Assembly: GCF_024347215.1 (NCBI RefSeq)
Contig: NZ_AP025282.1
Location: 4,340,001-4,404,000, forward strand
DNA: 64,000 bases
Direction: 5' to 3'
Source of the DNA: Aliamphritea ceti
Lineage (GTDB): Bacteria > Pseudomonadota > Gammaproteobacteria > Pseudomonadales > Balneatricaceae
The position numbers were made by a program, and so were the translations under genes. This document shows, piece after piece, positions 62,035 to 64,000 of the stretch. Each line of letters starts with the position of its first letter. The first letter of the stretch is position 1. Below the pieces are notes generated by a model. It worked only from the letters and a program-made list of their open reading frames with translations, made no database searches and was not told the origin of the DNA.

Positions 62035-63210
62035 ATGATGGATCCCCATATTGTTGAGTGGTTAAACCTGGCGGTTCGCTGGGTACATATGATCACCGGC
62101 GTTGCCTGGATAGGTGCGTCCTTTTATTTTGTCTGGCTGGAGAACCATCTGGAACGCAGTAATCCCCGCGAAGGATTATCTGGCGATCTCTGGGCGATTC
62201 ATGGCGGCGGGATTTATCATCTGGAAAAATACAAACTTGCACCACCACAAATGCCGGAGAAACTTCACTGGTTTAAGTGGGAAGCCTACGCAACCTGGTT
62301 ATCAGGTGTCACTCTGCTGGCCGTGGTTTACTACCTTAACGCTCAGTTATATCTGGTTGCACCAGGCTCAGACTTAAGCTCTGCTGCTGCTATTGGCATC
62401 GGTGTTGCCAGCCTGATTGCCGGTTGGTTTATCTACGACCTGCTATGCGACTCACCACTGGGTAAGAAACCTGCACTGCTCGGCGCAATACTCTTTGTGT
62501 TACTGATTGCCGCAGCCTGGGGACTTTCACAGATATTCAGCGGCCGTGGCGCTTTCATTCATGTCGGCGCGATCATAGGTACAATCATGGTCGGTAACGT
62601 ATTCCGCACTATTATGCCGGCGCAGCGGGCGCTGGTAAGTGCGATAGAAGCCGGACAGCAGCCAGATCCGTCTTTGCCAGCAAAAGGCTTACTGCGTTCA
62701 CGCCATAACAACTACTTCACGTTGCCGGTACTGTTCATCATGATCAGTAACCACTTCCCAAGCACTTATGGCCACGAATATAACTGGTTAATTCTTGCTG
62801 GCATTGCAGCAATCAGCGTACTGGTACGCCATTACTTCAACACCCGCCACCTGACGCAAAAGTTTGCCTGGACCTTACCGGCTGGCGCGCTCGGTATGAT
62901 CTGTCTGGCATTTGTTGTTGCCCCTAAACAGAACCAACAGGACAGCGCTAATGTCAGCGCACAGGTGGTGCATGAAATCATCAGCGAACGCTGCAGTGTC
63001 TGCCACTCAAACACGCCAAGCTACCCGGGCTTTACCAGTCCACCAGCAGGTTTTGTATTAGATACTATTGAACAGATTTCACAGAAGTCGGCACAGATAA
63101 CTGCTCAGGCAATAACCACTAAAGCAATGCCACTGGGGAATATTACCCAGATGACCCAGGCAGAAAGAGATCAGATTGCCGCATGGATCAGTGCCGGCAA
63201 ACCTGAGTAA
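62035..63210 (+). CDS. puuD: Membrane-bound urate hydroxylase PuuD with cytochrome c domain
   Basis: The 391-residue protein has about eight membrane segments with PuuD features ('AVRWVHMITGVAWIGASFYFVWLE' in outline and 'AIHGGGIYHLEKYKLAP'). A C-terminal cytochrome c domain holds the haem motif CSVCH near residues 320-324. Such fused proteins oxidise urate to 5-hydroxyisourate and pass electrons to the respiratory chain, as shown for a pseudomonad homologue; no separate UOX or HpxO is seen. GAGGAG precedes the ATG. It is the last gene of the island and ends in a strong terminator. Confidence 0.94.
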   Translation: MMDPHIVEWLNLAVRWVHMITGVAWIGASFYFVWLENHLERSNPREGLSGDLWAIHGGGIYHLEKYKLAPPQMPEKLHWFKWEAYATWLSGVTLLAVVYYLNAQLYLVAPGSDLSSAAAIGIGVASLIAGWFIYDLLCDSPLGKKPALLGAILFVLLIAAAWGLSQIFSGRGAFIHVGAIIGTIMVGNVFRTIMPAQRALVSAIEAGQQPDPSLPAKGLLRSRHNNYFTLPVLFIMISNHFPSTYGHEYNWLILAGIAAISVLVRHYFNTRHLTQKFAWTLPAGALGMICLAFVVAPKQNQQDSANVSAQVVHEIISERCSVCHSNTPSYPGFTSPPAGFVLDTIEQISQKSAQITAQAITTKAMPLGNITQMTQAERDQIAAWISAGKPE

Positions 63211-63244
63211 CAGCGTTTAAACCAGAAGGCGATAGCCAACTTAT

Positions 63245-63274
63245 GGTGCTTCTTAACAGAAGCACCTTTTTTTT
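63245..63274 (+). terminator. Intrinsic terminator after puuD
   Basis: GGTGCTTCT (63245-63253) pairs with AGAAGCACC (63258-63266) around TAAC, followed by eight T. It closes the purine island and lies before the convergent PhnD-like gene. Confidence 0.92.
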
Positions 63275-63302
63275 CGCTTCAGATAACCTATCTAAAACAG
63301 CT

Positions 63303-64000
63303 TTATTCATACGCAGTAAAACCCTGCAGCCAGCCGGGGAAAATCTTTAACAACTTCTTCCTGCTACGTGACCCATCAGACAAACCAAGAAATGCATTAC
63401 GGCAGGCCGAAAACGTAGCCGGTGATAAATCCCGGCTCCACAAACCTCCAGCCTCAACCGACTCACTCTCTCCCAACACGAGTAAATCATTTGCCAGACG
63501 CCACTTTTCTGCCAGAGGAGTCGCAATCACTGCTGCAAAAACATCTTTATGTAGCAGCAAAGACATTGCGCCAACGTTAGTTCGGGTAAAGGTAATTCTG
63601 TCTCGATTGTGTTCAACACCATGCTTCAGAAACATATCCTGAGCGAGCTGATATCCGGTTATAGAATAAGGGGATAAAAATGCTATACGTACATCATGTA
63701 GTGCCTTCAGATCAGGTACTGCTGTAGAGCCTCGCACCAGCACACTGCTTGAAAGAGCTAAATCGTTAAGTACCTTAACCTTTAACAACGGCTGGTATGA
63801 TGTGCCAAAGTCATGCTCTAACGCGGTAAAAACGAGCTCGGCAGTCAATGGTTCAGGAAATTCTGCTGCCGTTTTAACTGCTGATACCGGGCAACCATTG
63901 CTATTCAGATAATGGCTAAAATCATTCAGCCGACGGCCGGATATTGCCCCACCTTCTGCGGAGTTAATAAACAGGGTCAGAGGCTCCGCAGCAGATACTT
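63303..64000 (-). CDS. PhnD-like substrate-binding protein (5' end outside the window)
   Basis: The visible 231 codons are the C-terminal part of a PhnD-like binding protein; the frame stays open to the last base, so the start lies beyond the window. The motif 'VRIAFLSPYSITGYQL' matches the ligand-loop stretch of this family, and 'NVGAMSLLLHKDVFAAVIATP' the second-lobe segment. It is a distant relative of the gene at 7249-8103. No ABC components are visible, though they could lie beyond the edge. Confidence 0.72.
   Translation of the reverse strand, partial: VSAAEPLTLFINSAEGGAISGRRLNDFSHYLNSNGCPVSAVKTAAEFPEPLTAELVFTALEHDFGTSYQPLLKVKVLNDLALSSSVLVRGSTAVPDLKALHDVRIAFLSPYSITGYQLAQDMFLKHGVEHNRDRITFTRTNVGAMSLLLHKDVFAAVIATPLAEKWRLANDLLVLGESESVEAGGLWSRDLSPATFSACRNAFLGLSDGSRSRKKLLKIFPGWLQGFTAYE

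Noticed and set aside
1..64000. tRNA, rRNA, CRISPR arrays, insertion sequences or prophage
   Set aside because: No clover-leaf sequence, no spaced repeats, no transposase or integrase was seen; the Lar-like protein at 37886 alone does not indicate a phage.

Overview
This window looks like a chromosomal segment of a marine heterotrophic gammaproteobacterium, probably an Oceanospirillales relative. That placement is an inference from gene style: many LysR regulators, a taurine-type ABC transporter, an orphan TRAP binding protein, a BCCT transporter with a Rieske oxygenase, and a cytochrome-fused urate hydroxylase. No rRNA, tRNA, phage, insertion sequence or CRISPR array was seen. The theme is scavenging and breakdown of small nitrogen compounds.

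Left part (1-28250). A taurine-type ABC transporter (binding protein cut by the window edge, ATPase, permease) opens the window. Its permease carries a periplasmic insertion that reads like a bacterial cadherin-like repeat. Then come LysR-MFS and LysR-PhnD-like pairs, a VOC protein, a GlxA-type AraC regulator and a DUF2007 protein. A dapA-like gene follows, preceded by a strong promoter and a terminator that together outline an unannotated RNA of about 160 nt. A TRAP binding protein, a LysR and an agmatinase-family ureohydrolase form a probable guanidino-compound module. Next are a secreted zincin, an orphan protein, an MDR dehydrogenase, an MFS exporter with a divergent SufR-like regulator, a GMC oxidoreductase-cupin pair with a divergent LysR, an EamA permease, and a lipoprotein fused to a trypsin-like protease with a secreted partner.

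Middle part (28250-40250). A minus-strand operon encodes a Rieske oxygenase, glyoxalase I, a cupin, an oxygenase reductase, glyoxalase II and a GlxA-type regulator, divergent from a BCCT transporter. It is probably a quaternary-amine import and oxidation unit whose product passes through glutathione chemistry. Just after the BCCT gene lies a decayed copy of its 3' end. Further LysR genes, an EamA permease, a Lar-like zinc ribbon and an MBL-fold lipoprotein follow.

Right part (40500-63210) is a nearly complete purine catabolic island: a NCS2 permease, 8-oxoguanine deaminase, xdhABC, guanine deaminase, an AzgA-type permease, HIU hydrolase, PuuE allantoinase, OHCU decarboxylase, allantoicase, ureidoglycolate lyase and PuuD urate hydroxylase. 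Together they take guanine or xanthine through urate and allantoin to glyoxylate and urea. A GntR/FCD regulator sits inside the island, and a palindrome TTGTATACAA recurs in front of xdhA, the AzgA permease, uraH and puuE, so a shared regulon is likely. A TetR/RutR-like gene diverges from xdhA. Also inside are PhoX phosphatase with a clear Pho box, a 7TMR-DISM diguanylate cyclase and a LysE exporter. The window ends in a truncated PhnD-like binding protein.
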